Of a DNA stretch of 64,000 nt, positions 37,040 through 45,938 are shown one piece after another. The stretch is taken from NCBI GenBank assembly GCA_020853235.1, contig JADYZG010000007.1, positions 1-64,000 of the forward strand, in the 5' to 3' direction. Below the pieces are notes generated by a model, which did no database searches, was not told the DNA's origin, and saw only the letters and a program-made list of their open reading frames with translations. The first letter of the stretch is position 1, and each line of letters begins with the position of its first letter. This DNA is from a bacterium. Lineage in GTDB: Bacteria > Patescibacteriota > Dojkabacteria > GCA-002793355. The position numbers and the translations under genes were made by a program.

Positions 37040-39589
37040 ATGAAAGGAAAGCAAGAAAAAAAGTTACAGACCGTCCAACTCTCCAGATTCTCGGAACCAT
37101 TCAATCTCATGATCGAAAATGCATTTCGTATTGCAAAAAAGACGAAGTCAGAAAATGTCGAGCCAAAGCATCTTTTTGCGGCAATTCTTTTGGATAAAGA
37201 ATCGCTCGGATATTTCCTTCTGGAAAAATTTGGCTTAGATGCAGGTGAAACTATGAAGCGATTGACTGGCTTACAGCCAGAAGAATTCAAAAAAACGGTG
37301 CGAAAAGGGAAGATCGAATTAACTCTTCATCAATCATCAAATGAACTTCTCTTCGAGGCAGCGAGAATTTCTCGAGAAGGAAATGGCTATTATGTCGGGA
37401 CTGAACATGTTTTACTTGCCTTGTTTAGTGGCAATACCAAGGATTTATCATTTGTTAAAGAGTTACTCACGCATATCACGTCATTACCAAATTTTGTTAA
37501 TGATGTGTTAAGAGCGACGGCACTACCGTTTGAAATTTTGCGCCAAGCAGAAGATGTTCCATTGCCAATGTCTAAACCGTTACCGACACTACCACAAGAA
37601 GGAGGTGACGCAGCAATATCACTCTTTACGGAGCATTTAACGAATAAGCATAGGAAATTCGATCCTGTTGTTGCGAAAGATCAGCGCAAGGAGTATACCG
37701 ATCAAATTTTAACCATACTACTACGAGCCAGAAATCGAAATATTCTTTTAGTTGGACCAAGTGGCGTAGGTAAGACACATATTATTGATGAACTTTCATA
37801 TAGACTTGTTGATGGTGATGTCCCAATTTCTGTAACGGCAAAAAAATTGTTACGGCTAAACCTACCTGCAATTATTGCCACTGCCAAGTTTCCTCCAGAT
37901 GTCGAAAAGCAGGTAATGTCAGTACTTAACGATGCCTATGGCTCCGAAGAAATTGTACTGTACATTGACGATTTTGGCTCGTTACTTAACTCTCCAATGC
38001 GCGGCGGAATGAATATGGGGGCAACGTTCAAGGCATTTTTGGAGCGCAATGGCATGAACATTATCGCTTCAGTTACGCCAGAAGAAATGAATTACCTTTA
38101 CGAGAATAATCGTGCACTTTTAAGATTTTTCTCGGTAATTGAAGTTGAAGAGCCCGATACAGAGGAGTCATCGCAGTTATTGAAAGATGCAGTAAACCAA
38201 CTTGAGCAAGGCCACGGTATTACCTACGACCCTGCAGCAATAGAAGCAGCGGTTCGACTAACAACTCAATATATCCCCGACCGGGTTCTTCCAGAAAAAG
38301 CAATTGAAATTCTTGACCTCGCTGCGAGTAAAAAGAAATTTACTCGTGAATACAAGTATCGTGGTTTAGGAGAGTTGTTGAAGCTCAGAAAAGAGTTACA
38401 AGATAAAAAGGATCGCTTAGTAAGTCTTGGAGAATACGTAGCAGCAGAGGATATGCAACGTGAAGTTTTAGCAACTTCAAAGAAGATTAAAGAATTGCAA
38501 GATAAGCATAGACGAGATGTTCAAGGGTCTAAAATTGTTGTTACTGACGGTGATGTCAGGGATGTAGTTTCGATGTGGACAAAACTCCCAATTACAACGG
38601 TAAGTGCAGATGAAACCTCAATGTTACTTCAACTCGAGGGTAAGATTAAAGAGTCAATCATTAGTCAAGAAGATGCAATTAAACAAGTTTCAAATGCAGT
38701 AAAGCGTGGGCGTGTCGGGATTAGTAGTAAGCGTAGACCTTGGGCAAGTTTGTTATTTTTAGGACCTACTGGTGTCGGAAAAACGGAGTTGGCAAAAGTA
38801 CTTGCAAAGAATCTTTTTGGAGACAACGATGACAGATTGATTCAAATCGACATGTCTGAATATATGGAACAACATAGTGTTTCGAAGTTAATTGGTTCTC
38901 CTCCAGGGTATGTGGGTTTTGAGCAAGGCGGTTGGTTAACTGAAAAGATTTCTGAAAATCCACACAGTGTCGTTCTCTTTGATGAAATTGAAAAAGCGCA
39001 CGCAGATGTGTTGAACATTTTGCTGCAAATCTTAGAAGACGGACATTTAATGGATGCAAAAGGGAATCGTGTTAGTTTCCAGAACACTATTATTATTCTG
39101 ACTTCGAATATTGGAGCAGAGCAGATTGCAGAAGACAAAGTTCTCGGATTTTATCGTGAACAAAAACAACGAAACTTAGTCGAATTGAGTACAGAAGCAT
39201 ACGAAGAAATGAAGGAAAAGTTAATGAAAGAGCTTCGTAAAAAACTTCGACCAGAGCTTCTTAACCGACTTGACGATGTCATTATTTTCAAGGGATTGAG
39301 CAAAACTGATGCTGCAAAAGTTCTTGAAATTTTGATTATTGAATTGAATAAACGACTTGGTGAAATGAACATTTCGACAAAAATTGGCGACAAAGCAAAA
39401 AAGTATATTATTGAAAAGGGCTTTAGTGCCGAATATGGCGCACGTCCATTGCGTAGAGTGCTTCAACACGAAGTAGAAAACCTTGTTGCTGATTACGTTT
39501 TGGAACACAATTTGCTTGACGCAGCAATGCGAAAAGATAAACTTGGATTGGAAATTGGTGTGAAGAGTAAGAAGTTGGCAATTGTTTAG
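37040..39589 (+). CDS. clpC: ClpC-type AAA+ unfoldase with divergent first ATPase module
   Basis: 849 residues: N-domain (about 15-150), D1 AAA+ (about 200-380), a middle coiled region (about 440-500), D2 AAA+ (about 540-840). D2 is intact: Walker A GPTGVGKTE (575-583), Walker B LFDEIEK (D648, E649), SPPGYVG pore loop, and a LGF loop (702-704) that in ClpC/ClpA contacts ClpP. D1 is odd: Walker A GPSGVGKTH is fine, but Walker B is YIDDFG (D311 instead of Glu), the pore loop reads KFPPDVE rather than KYRGEFE, and the arginine-finger pair reads RF (362-363). D1 ATP hydrolysis is probably weakened. TATAAT (37027-37032), 7 bases before ATG, and TTTGCA 17 bases upstream form the promoter. Confidence 0.92.
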   Translation: MKGKQEKKLQTVQLSRFSEPFNLMIENAFRIAKKTKSENVEPKHLFAAILLDKESLGYFLLEKFGLDAGETMKRLTGLQPEEFKKTVRKGKIELTLHQSSNELLFEAARISREGNGYYVGTEHVLLALFSGNTKDLSFVKELLTHITSLPNFVNDVLRATALPFEILRQAEDVPLPMSKPLPTLPQEGGDAAISLFTEHLTNKHRKFDPVVAKDQRKEYTDQILTILLRARNRNILLVGPSGVGKTHIIDELSYRLVDGDVPISVTAKKLLRLNLPAIIATAKFPPDVEKQVMSVLNDAYGSEEIVLYIDDFGSLLNSPMRGGMNMGATFKAFLERNGMNIIASVTPEEMNYLYENNRALLRFFSVIEVEEPDTEESSQLLKDAVNQLEQGHGITYDPAAIEAAVRLTTQYIPDRVLPEKAIEILDLAASKKKFTREYKYRGLGELLKLRKELQDKKDRLVSLGEYVAAEDMQREVLATSKKIKELQDKHRRDVQGSKIVVTDGDVRDVVSMWTKLPITTVSADETSMLLQLEGKIKESIISQEDAIKQVSNAVKRGRVGISSKRRPWASLLFLGPTGVGKTELAKVLAKNLFGDNDDRLIQIDMSEYMEQHSVSKLIGSPPGYVGFEQGGWLTEKISENPHSVVLFDEIEKAHADVLNILLQILEDGHLMDAKGNRVSFQNTIIILTSNIGAEQIAEDKVLGFYREQKQRNLVELSTEAYEEMKEKLMKELRKKLRPELLNRLDDVIIFKGLSKTDAAKVLEILIIELNKRLGEMNISTKIGDKAKKYIIEKGFSAEYGARPLRRVLQHEVENLVADYVLEHNLLDAAMRKDKLGLEIGVKSKKLAIV

Positions 39590-39669
39590 TCAGATTTTTT
39601 ATATCTTATTCGATAAATAGGGCGTTTTAGAAATCGTTTCAGATAACAATTTTCGTTGCATACTTTTTC

Positions 39670-40062
39670 ATGGAAAAATCAATTTTACAAAGCAAGTCGT
39701 TTGGCTTGTCGGTCTCGGTATACCAAAAAGTTACCGAACTGCAGAAGAAGCAGAAGGAGTTTTTACTGACACAGTGGTGGGCAGAAAGTGTCACGTCTAT
39801 CGCTCTAAATATGTATCTTGCCTCTGAATTGCATGTAAAACGAGGTTTGGCGATGTATTTCTACACAGCGCGCAAAGCGACGCATAAATCAATTTTTTGG
39901 ACTAAATTATTATTGGAAGCAGGCTATCTTGATAAAACTGAAGGGGAAATGATTCAACAATCCTTAATAGAATTAATTAAAATGATTCAAGCATCGATTA
40001 CGACGGTCGTTGCAAATCGAGGGAAAAAGCAAAAGGCAGAGAATGGAACTACAATTTCCTAG
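39670..40062 (+). CDS. four-helix-bundle protein (S23/IVS-like)
   Basis: 130 residues, almost entirely helical. The order of helices, with GLSVSVYQKVTELQK at the start and LLLEAGYLDKTEGEMIQQSLIELIKMI near the end, resembles the four-helix-bundle family first met as proteins encoded in 23S rRNA intervening sequences, common in CPR genomes. Its function is unknown. CATACT (39659-39664) lies 5 bases before the ATG. It sits between clpC and radA, 18 bp from the latter. Confidence 0.65.
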   Translation: MEKSILQSKSFGLSVSVYQKVTELQKKQKEFLLTQWWAESVTSIALNMYLASELHVKRGLAMYFYTARKATHKSIFWTKLLLEAGYLDKTEGEMIQQSLIELIKMIQASITTVVANRGKKQKAENGTTIS

Positions 40063-40080
40063 ATAGCATATAATCTAAGT

Positions 40081-41379
40081 ATGTATGTTTGTAATAATTG
40101 TGGTTCAACTCAGTCTAAGTGGCTTGGAAAATGCCCTCAATGCGAATCGTGGGGATCGTTTGAGGAAGCTCCAGATACACTAAAGAAATCAAAGAATAAA
40201 TTAGGTATTACAAATCAATTCGCAACATCATTTGTGCAAGCGAGTAAAGTTGATAGAAAACCCTTGAAGAGATTAGTTACTGGCTTTGACGAGGTTGATA
40301 GAGTTCTCGGTGGTGGCATTGCCGAAGGTACGGTAGCTCTTGTCGGAGGTGATCCGGGTATTGGGAAGTCGACATTACTGTTGCAGGTTTTGGCAAATTT
40401 TGCGCAAGCAGGCAAAACTGTGGCGTACATTTCTGGAGAAGAGTCTATCGACCAAGTTTCTGAGCGACTGGAACGTGTCATGAATAATGTACCCGAGACA
40501 CTTTTTCTGTTGTCTGATCAAGATCTAGGTAATATTATGGATGGACTCACGGCACAACAGTTCGATGCAATTGTGATTGATTCGATTCACTCTCTGCAAC
40601 ATAACGATCTTGATGGACAGTCAGGAGGAATGAGCCAGTTAAAAGCGGTAACAACAGCCTTAACAACATGGGCAAAGAAGACAAGAACTGTAGTTTTTTT
40701 AATCGCACAGGTGACAAAAGAAGGGTATGTCGCAGGTCCAAAAACGGTGGAGCATATTGTTGATGTGGTTGTGTACCTTGAAAAAGTTGGTTCAGAAAAT
40801 ACGCGCATGATCAGAACGATAAAGAATCGTTACGGAGATACAGGCGAAGTCGGATTTTTGGATATGAAAGTAACTGGAATGGGCGATAAAACTGATTTCG
40901 CAACAATGCTTGTATCTTCACTTTCGTCTGAAGAACCTGGCAGTGCACTTGGAATTACGCTACAGGGATCTCGTCCAATGATTGTACAAATTCAGGCACT
41001 TGTTAATGATTCACCGTTTGCCGTTCCGCGGCGAGTCGTTGAGGGTGTTTCGAAAAATAGGGTAGAAGTGTTGGCAGCAGTTATCGCAAAAAAGATTCCA
41101 AAACTTCATTTAGATCATAAGGACATCTTTATAAAAGTGAATGGAGGCATAACATTGAAGGACTCTGGCACAGATTTAGCCCTCGTTGCAGCGATGGTTT
41201 CTTCTTTAACAGGTAAGCCATGGAAAGAGACTTTATTTATCGGCGAAGTTGGTCTACTTGGAGAAGTTAAACCTGGTCTTGCCTTTGATCAACGTTACAG
41301 AGAGGCAAAGAAGTTGAGTTTTAAAGAAATTTTTGCACAAAAAAGTGTACCAAATATTGCAAAATTAGTGAGTTTCTAG
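40081..41379 (+). CDS. radA: DNA repair protein RadA
   Basis: 432 residues. C4 zinc ribbon (C4, C7, C18, C21), RecA-like core with Walker A GGDPGIGKST (89-98), the RadA-specific KNRYGDTGE motif (usually KNRFG), and a C-terminal Lon-protease-like domain (about 285-432). It drives branch migration in recombination. TATAAT (40069-40074) lies 6 bases before the ATG, so the transcript is leaderless. The neighbourhood clpC-radA is common in bacteria. Confidence 0.96.
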   Translation: MYVCNNCGSTQSKWLGKCPQCESWGSFEEAPDTLKKSKNKLGITNQFATSFVQASKVDRKPLKRLVTGFDEVDRVLGGGIAEGTVALVGGDPGIGKSTLLLQVLANFAQAGKTVAYISGEESIDQVSERLERVMNNVPETLFLLSDQDLGNIMDGLTAQQFDAIVIDSIHSLQHNDLDGQSGGMSQLKAVTTALTTWAKKTRTVVFLIAQVTKEGYVAGPKTVEHIVDVVVYLEKVGSENTRMIRTIKNRYGDTGEVGFLDMKVTGMGDKTDFATMLVSSLSSEEPGSALGITLQGSRPMIVQIQALVNDSPFAVPRRVVEGVSKNRVEVLAAVIAKKIPKLHLDHKDIFIKVNGGITLKDSGTDLALVAAMVSSLTGKPWKETLFIGEVGLLGEVKPGLAFDQRYREAKKLSFKEIFAQKSVPNIAKLVSF

Positions 41380-41495
41380 GGCTGTTCTTCTTTTGTTCTA
41401 TATTTTAACCTTTTGTTTGTTTTATTACAGAATTCATGGCTAAAACGTAATGGCTTGGCCGCTAAAAATACTATTTCTATGCGGATTTAATACTA

Positions 41496-41524
41496 TTGAC
41501 ATTCCAAGTGTCCTAGAATATAAT
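41496..41524 (+). promoter_or_regulatory. perfect consensus promoter
   Basis: TTGACA (41496-41501), 17-base spacer, TATAAT (41519-41524). It is the best match to the sigma-70 consensus noticed in the window, and no protein gene begins after it. Confidence 0.88.
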
Positions 41525-41530
41525 TCTTGT

Positions 41531-41680
41531 ATAAAGGTATCCTTATCCCTTGGTTCGGAAGTTCTGAGCCAAAGGATTAGGAGATCTAAAGCACTCCTCA
41601 TATCTCTCGAGAAAAACTCGCTAAAGTGGGCTTTTCTCGGGATCGGTTTGGGGCAGTGCCGATCCCCCAATTTTCTTTTT
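41531..41680 (+). ncRNA. candidate structured small RNA of about 150 nt
   Basis: The RNA predicted from the perfect promoter would hold three hairpins. Hairpin 1: TCCCTTGGTTC / GAGCCAAAGGA (41546-41556 with 41566-41576, one mismatch), extended by CCTTA / TTAGG. Hairpin 2: CGAGAAAA / TTTTCTCG (41608-41615 with 41632-41639) with inner CTCGC / GTGGG. Hairpin 3 with T-tract: GGGATCGG / CCGATCCC (41639-41646 with 41659-41666) then TTTTCTTTTT, a strong terminator. No convincing protein is encoded. It does not show the signatures of 6S, SRP, tmRNA, RNase P or T-box RNAs. It could also be an attenuated leader for rho, but a separate TATAAT lies just before rho. Confidence 0.75.
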
Positions 41681-41899
41681 CCCAACTATAAAAGACAAGG
41701 AATTTAAAAGAAAACATTTTTTTACTTCAAAGCTCAAGTAAATTAATTGCGAAGAATATAATACCCGCAGTTTAAAATACTGCATACAATGAAGTTGTGA
41801 GTGCACTTGCGCAGGGTAGGCTATATTGTGATAGAATAAGCATAAACAATCCTCTTGCATTAATTCACGGGCAGAGATCCTAATATAATCATCTTTTTT

Positions 41900-43162
41900 A
41901 TGTTAACAGTTCAAAAACTCCAAGAAGAGACACTCGTTTCACTTAAGAAAATGGCAGTCGAGCAAGGCGTTACAAACGCAGACGACTTTACCGCTAAAGA
42001 TAAAGATAAACTCATTTACGAAATTCTAAAGACATCCTCAATTAAGGGTGGTTTCGAATACGCATCTGGAATGCTCGAAGTCGTTAATAATGGAGCACAT
42101 GGATTTGCTCGAGTAGAAGGCGTTTTACCAAGCAACAGAGATATTTATGTTTCTAGCACCCAAATTCAAAAGTTTGGTCTACGAACTGGAGATATTATTG
42201 AAGGTGTTGTTCGTCCATTAAAAGATGGAGAGAAATATCGAAATATGCTTAAAGTTGATTATGTTGGTGGAATGGGAGCTGCTGAAAATATGAAGCGCCT
42301 TCCCTTTGAAAAAAGAACCGTAATTTTCCCAAATAAGCAGTTACACCTTGAAACAAACTCAGAGGTACTTTCGACCAGAATTATCGATTTACTTTCTCCA
42401 ATTGGTTATGGACAGCGATCGATGATTGTTTCCCAGCCGAAGTCCGGTAAAACGACAATTATGAAAGAAATTGCGCAGGGTATTACCGAGAATCATCCAG
42501 ATGTCCAAATTATTGTAGTTCTTGTTGGTGAACGTCCAGAAGAAGTTACGGATATGCAGCGCTCGATCAAAGGTGAAGTATACGCATCGAACTTCGATGA
42601 ACATCCATCAGTAAACGTTGCAACCGCAGAAATGGCATTGGAACGTGCGAAGCGTTTGGTAGAGTGGAATAAGGATGTTGTTATCTTAATGGATAGTATT
42701 ACCCGATTGGCTCGTGCGTATAACTTGGTTATCCCAAGTTCAGGCCGAACGTTGTCAGGTGGTTTTGATCCAGCTGCGTTGTATCCTCCAAAGAGATTCT
42801 TTGGTGCAGCACGAAACTTTGAAGAAGGGGGAAGTTTGACCATTATTGCGACCGCATTGGTAAATACTGGAAGTAAGATGGACGATCTTATCTATGAAGA
42901 ATTCAAGGGTACCGGTAACATGGAACTCCACTTAGATCGAACTCTTGGTGAAAAGAGAATCTACCCAGCAATCGATGTTATCCGTTCAGGAACACGACGA
43001 GAAGACTTGCTGTTAGGTCAGGAAAAACTCCAAATGTCGTGGTTAATTAGAAGAATGTTAGACAATATTGACAAAAATGGAGAGAACGCATCAGAAGTTT
43101 TAATCGAACGAATGAAGACGAGTAAAAGCAATGCAGAATTCTTAAAGAATTTGAGAGAATAA
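41900..43162 (+). CDS. rho: transcription termination factor Rho
   Basis: 420 residues. N-terminal SAP-like helices, RNA-binding cold-shock fold (GMLEVVNNGAHGFAR ... YVSSTQIQKFGLRTGD), Walker A SQPKSGKTT, Walker B VVILMDSITRLARAYN, and the Q/R loops (SGGFDPAALYPPKRFFGAAR). No large insertion is present. TATAAT (41884-41889) is 10 bases before the ATG. The 520-base gap before rho holds the candidate small RNA and a 5-bp hairpin (GCAGT / ACTGC near 41768). Confidence 0.97.
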   Translation: MLTVQKLQEETLVSLKKMAVEQGVTNADDFTAKDKDKLIYEILKTSSIKGGFEYASGMLEVVNNGAHGFARVEGVLPSNRDIYVSSTQIQKFGLRTGDIIEGVVRPLKDGEKYRNMLKVDYVGGMGAAENMKRLPFEKRTVIFPNKQLHLETNSEVLSTRIIDLLSPIGYGQRSMIVSQPKSGKTTIMKEIAQGITENHPDVQIIVVLVGERPEEVTDMQRSIKGEVYASNFDEHPSVNVATAEMALERAKRLVEWNKDVVILMDSITRLARAYNLVIPSSGRTLSGGFDPAALYPPKRFFGAARNFEEGGSLTIIATALVNTGSKMDDLIYEEFKGTGNMELHLDRTLGEKRIYPAIDVIRSGTRREDLLLGQEKLQMSWLIRRMLDNIDKNGENASEVLIERMKTSKSNAEFLKNLRE

Positions 43163-43179
43163 AATGAGTGTTATGTGCC

Positions 43180-44379
43180 ATGTATCTACCTGCAAAACCT
43201 GAGATTGTATATATACGACCGTCACTTTCCACAGGAGGAGTTTTATTTTCTGATATTGAATTTCTAAAGGTATTAGGTGATCTGGGTTATAGAATAAAAA
43301 TTATTACTGGACGAGTTTTTGATCAATCAGCACTCAAGTTTATTTTAGAGCAAAGATACGAGCTCATTGAAGATCAACATTTTGATAAATTGTATCTTGA
43401 TAAGACGAAGGATGAGCAAAGACACATAAAGATAAGTGAATGTTTAAGAAAGTTAATTGATAATCCTCAGGCTATTTTGTTTTTCTCCAATCAATTTGTT
43501 GGTTCTCACATACAGTTTTCAAGAGCAAGTTGTATCCTAGCAGAAGAATACAAGGCGATTTTTAGAAATTATGACCCAGCAGATATTGACTTGACTATGT
43601 TACTAGAATTTTCACAGAAAAAAATTCGATTTTCACCGATTAGCAAATTGTTGGCATTACAGTTGGAAAAATATGTGCAAGATAAATCGAAAATTTCAGT
43701 AGCTCCTTTTTTTATGGATTCTGAGAGGTATAAATATGCCAGGCAAAATCGTGAAATATTGCGTAAACTATACGGATATACTTCAGACAGTATTTTAGTT
43801 TTTCAACCAACAAGAGTAGCACCAGTAAAGAGATGTGATAAAGCTCTAATTCTTGCACATGGGCTACAGAAGCATTACGGTAATTCAAAAACTATTAGCT
43901 TGGTGATATCTGGCGGAAGTGAAAATTTGCAAGGTGGTTTCGATGAAACTCGAAAAATACAAAACATTGCAAAAGAACTCGGAGTGGCAAACTTCTTTTT
44001 AAAGCGAGGTTTAGGGTACTTTGTAGAAACAGCTATTTATTATGCAATGGCAGACGTTGTTACATATATGAGTGATATTGAAGGCTTTGGGACCATTCCA
44101 GCAGAAGCGGCAAACTCTGGGGTCCCGCTTGTGACTACATATTACAAAAATATCCTGGGAGATAATGTGTTCGAAGAAGCATACCCCGAATATGATGCTA
44201 TTATAACTGAGACAGGTAATACTGACCTTGTATTGACTGATGTTGTTAAGAAAGTTGTAGATGAATTAGAAAACTCTACAATTGATTTCGAAAAAAACCG
44301 AAAAGTAAGCAATGGGGCGTGTTTTGATGTATCGAATCATATTTCTGAAATAAAAAATTTCATAAAAATACTTTTATGA
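43180..44379 (+). CDS. glycosyltransferase family 4-like
   Basis: 399 residues from ATG 43180. GT-B type: IVYIRPSLSTGGVLFSD at the start (acceptor domain), LVFQPTRVAPVKRCDKALILA and ISGGSENLQG in the second domain, and DIEGFGTIPAEAANSGVPLV as the donor-binding EX7E-like region. Sugar and acceptor are unknown. A GTG at 43168 would add four residues; neither start has a clear promoter. It stands alone between rho and the AMP phosphorylase gene, with base composition like its neighbours. Confidence 0.8.
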   Translation: MYLPAKPEIVYIRPSLSTGGVLFSDIEFLKVLGDLGYRIKIITGRVFDQSALKFILEQRYELIEDQHFDKLYLDKTKDEQRHIKISECLRKLIDNPQAILFFSNQFVGSHIQFSRASCILAEEYKAIFRNYDPADIDLTMLLEFSQKKIRFSPISKLLALQLEKYVQDKSKISVAPFFMDSERYKYARQNREILRKLYGYTSDSILVFQPTRVAPVKRCDKALILAHGLQKHYGNSKTISLVISGGSENLQGGFDETRKIQNIAKELGVANFFLKRGLGYFVETAIYYAMADVVTYMSDIEGFGTIPAEAANSGVPLVTTYYKNILGDNVFEEAYPEYDAIITETGNTDLVLTDVVKKVVDELENSTIDFEKNRKVSNGACFDVSNHISEIKNFIKILL

Positions 44380-44416
44380 GATTTTGCTTTTCCGTTGGAA
44401 TGCTTTATACTGACAA

Positions 44417-45919
44417 ATGGTTTATCTTCGCCCCAAGAAACTAGACATTTTAGGCGATAATGCGTCCCTAGAAGTGTATATTAATCGTTTTACTGCAGAT
44501 CAATATGGTATCAAAGATGGTGACTTGCTCGATCTTTTCTTTGTAGGTCATGAAACAGGTGCGACAGCGATTATTACGGATACAATAGTTGATGATGGGC
44601 ACATCGGAATACCTGCATCAGTATGGAATAGATTTCCAGTTTCAGAGTTAGACCGTGTCGCAATGGAAATTCAAGGACAGGCGAAGTCAATCAAATCAAT
44701 TAGGAAGAAAATCAAAGGCGAAAAACTTTCGTACGACGAAATACGCGAAATTATGTACGATATTGCCAAACGGAGACTTTCCCCAATCGAGATGACCTAT
44801 TTTGCCTCAACCTCATATAACCCTGGTTTTGACGAAGAAGAAATGTTCAACCTCACCAAAGCGATGGCTGATACGGGTATTATTCTTGATTTCTCACAGA
44901 AAGGTGGCATGGTGGTCGATAAGCACTCAATTGGCGGACTTCCGTCAAAAGGTGTCACTCCAGTTATTGTTGCGTTACTATCGTCGCTAGGGTTTGTTGT
45001 TCCAAATACGAGTACTCGAGCAATTACAGCGCCAGCAGGTACAACAGATGTTCTAGAGACACTAATGCCTGTCGCTCTGAGTGAGGAAGAAATCAAAAGA
45101 GTTGTTAATGAGGTAAATGGCTGTTTGGTTTGGGGTGGTGGATTAGATCTAGCGCCAGCTGATGATATTTTAATTCAAATTGAAAAACCATTACACATCG
45201 AATCCTACGATAAATTCGTGGTCAGTATTATTGCGAAAAAGCTGGCCGCCGGGTGTAAATATGTTTTACTTGATCTTCCGTACGGTGAAACTGCAAAAGT
45301 ACCAGATAAAGATGTTGCGAGAGTCGCAAAGATGTTTGAAGATTTATTTGTGAAGTTTAACATTAGGGTCTTTGTCTATAAGCGAAAGGCACTTGGACCA
45401 GATGGAAATGGGATTGGTCCAATACTCGAAGCAAGAGATGTGCTTTGGATTTTAGAACGTGATAAACGACGTCCAATTGGTATGGAAAATCTTGCATTAG
45501 ATATGGCTGCGCAACTGATTGCATTAACGGGGAAATATACTTACCAAGGTGCACACGAGATTCTTCGAGAAACATTAGAAAATGGCGAAGCAAATAAACA
45601 GTTTTGGAAGATTGCAAAAGCCCAGGGAGCTCAAGAGATTAAGAAAAGTAATGAATTACTAGCTGGTCACTATACATATGATATTAAATCGACTAAAAGC
45701 GGTATTATAAGAAGTTTTGATAATCATCTTATCGTCCAAGTTACTCGAGCATTGGGAGCTCCTTATGCAAAGGGGGCGGGAATTTATCTCCATCGTCAAA
45801 TCGGTGACCGCATTGCAGAGGGTGAGGCAATCGCGACACTTTATGCTGAAGCACAAAGTAGAATTGATCTTGCTGTGAGAAACTTGGATGGAACACAGGA
45901 TTCTTGGATACTTACCTAA
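44417..45919 (+). CDS. deoA: AMP phosphorylase (thymidine phosphorylase family)
   Basis: 500 residues, the length of archaeal/CPR AMP phosphorylases rather than the usual 430-440 of thymidine phosphorylase. The extra N-terminal domain (1-84) is present, then the phosphate loop VDKHSIGGLPSKGVT and the AMPase-type TSTRAITAPAGTTDVLE (thymidine phosphorylases have GRGLGHTGGT there). It would convert AMP and phosphate to adenine and ribose-1,5-bisphosphate. With the R15P isomerase at 50064 it gives two steps of the AMP-RubisCO pathway. TATACT (44406-44411) lies 5 bases before the ATG. The gene symbol follows common usage; the substrate is inferred from sequence type. Confidence 0.88.
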   Translation: MVYLRPKKLDILGDNASLEVYINRFTADQYGIKDGDLLDLFFVGHETGATAIITDTIVDDGHIGIPASVWNRFPVSELDRVAMEIQGQAKSIKSIRKKIKGEKLSYDEIREIMYDIAKRRLSPIEMTYFASTSYNPGFDEEEMFNLTKAMADTGIILDFSQKGGMVVDKHSIGGLPSKGVTPVIVALLSSLGFVVPNTSTRAITAPAGTTDVLETLMPVALSEEEIKRVVNEVNGCLVWGGGLDLAPADDILIQIEKPLHIESYDKFVVSIIAKKLAAGCKYVLLDLPYGETAKVPDKDVARVAKMFEDLFVKFNIRVFVYKRKALGPDGNGIGPILEARDVLWILERDKRRPIGMENLALDMAAQLIALTGKYTYQGAHEILRETLENGEANKQFWKIAKAQGAQEIKKSNELLAGHYTYDIKSTKSGIIRSFDNHLIVQVTRALGAPYAKGAGIYLHRQIGDRIAEGEAIATLYAEAQSRIDLAVRNLDGTQDSWILT

Positions 45920-45938
45920 ATTAAGAGTACTATAAAAA

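Noticed and set aside
41531-41680. Identification as 6S, SRP or tmRNA
   Set aside because: No single long rod with a central bubble, no GGAA-AGCAG SRP apex, and too short without a tag frame for tmRNA.
41440-41707. Frames of 81-85 codons over the candidate small RNA
   Set aside because: They span the promoter, hairpins and terminator, and neither shows family features; the RNA structure explains the region better.
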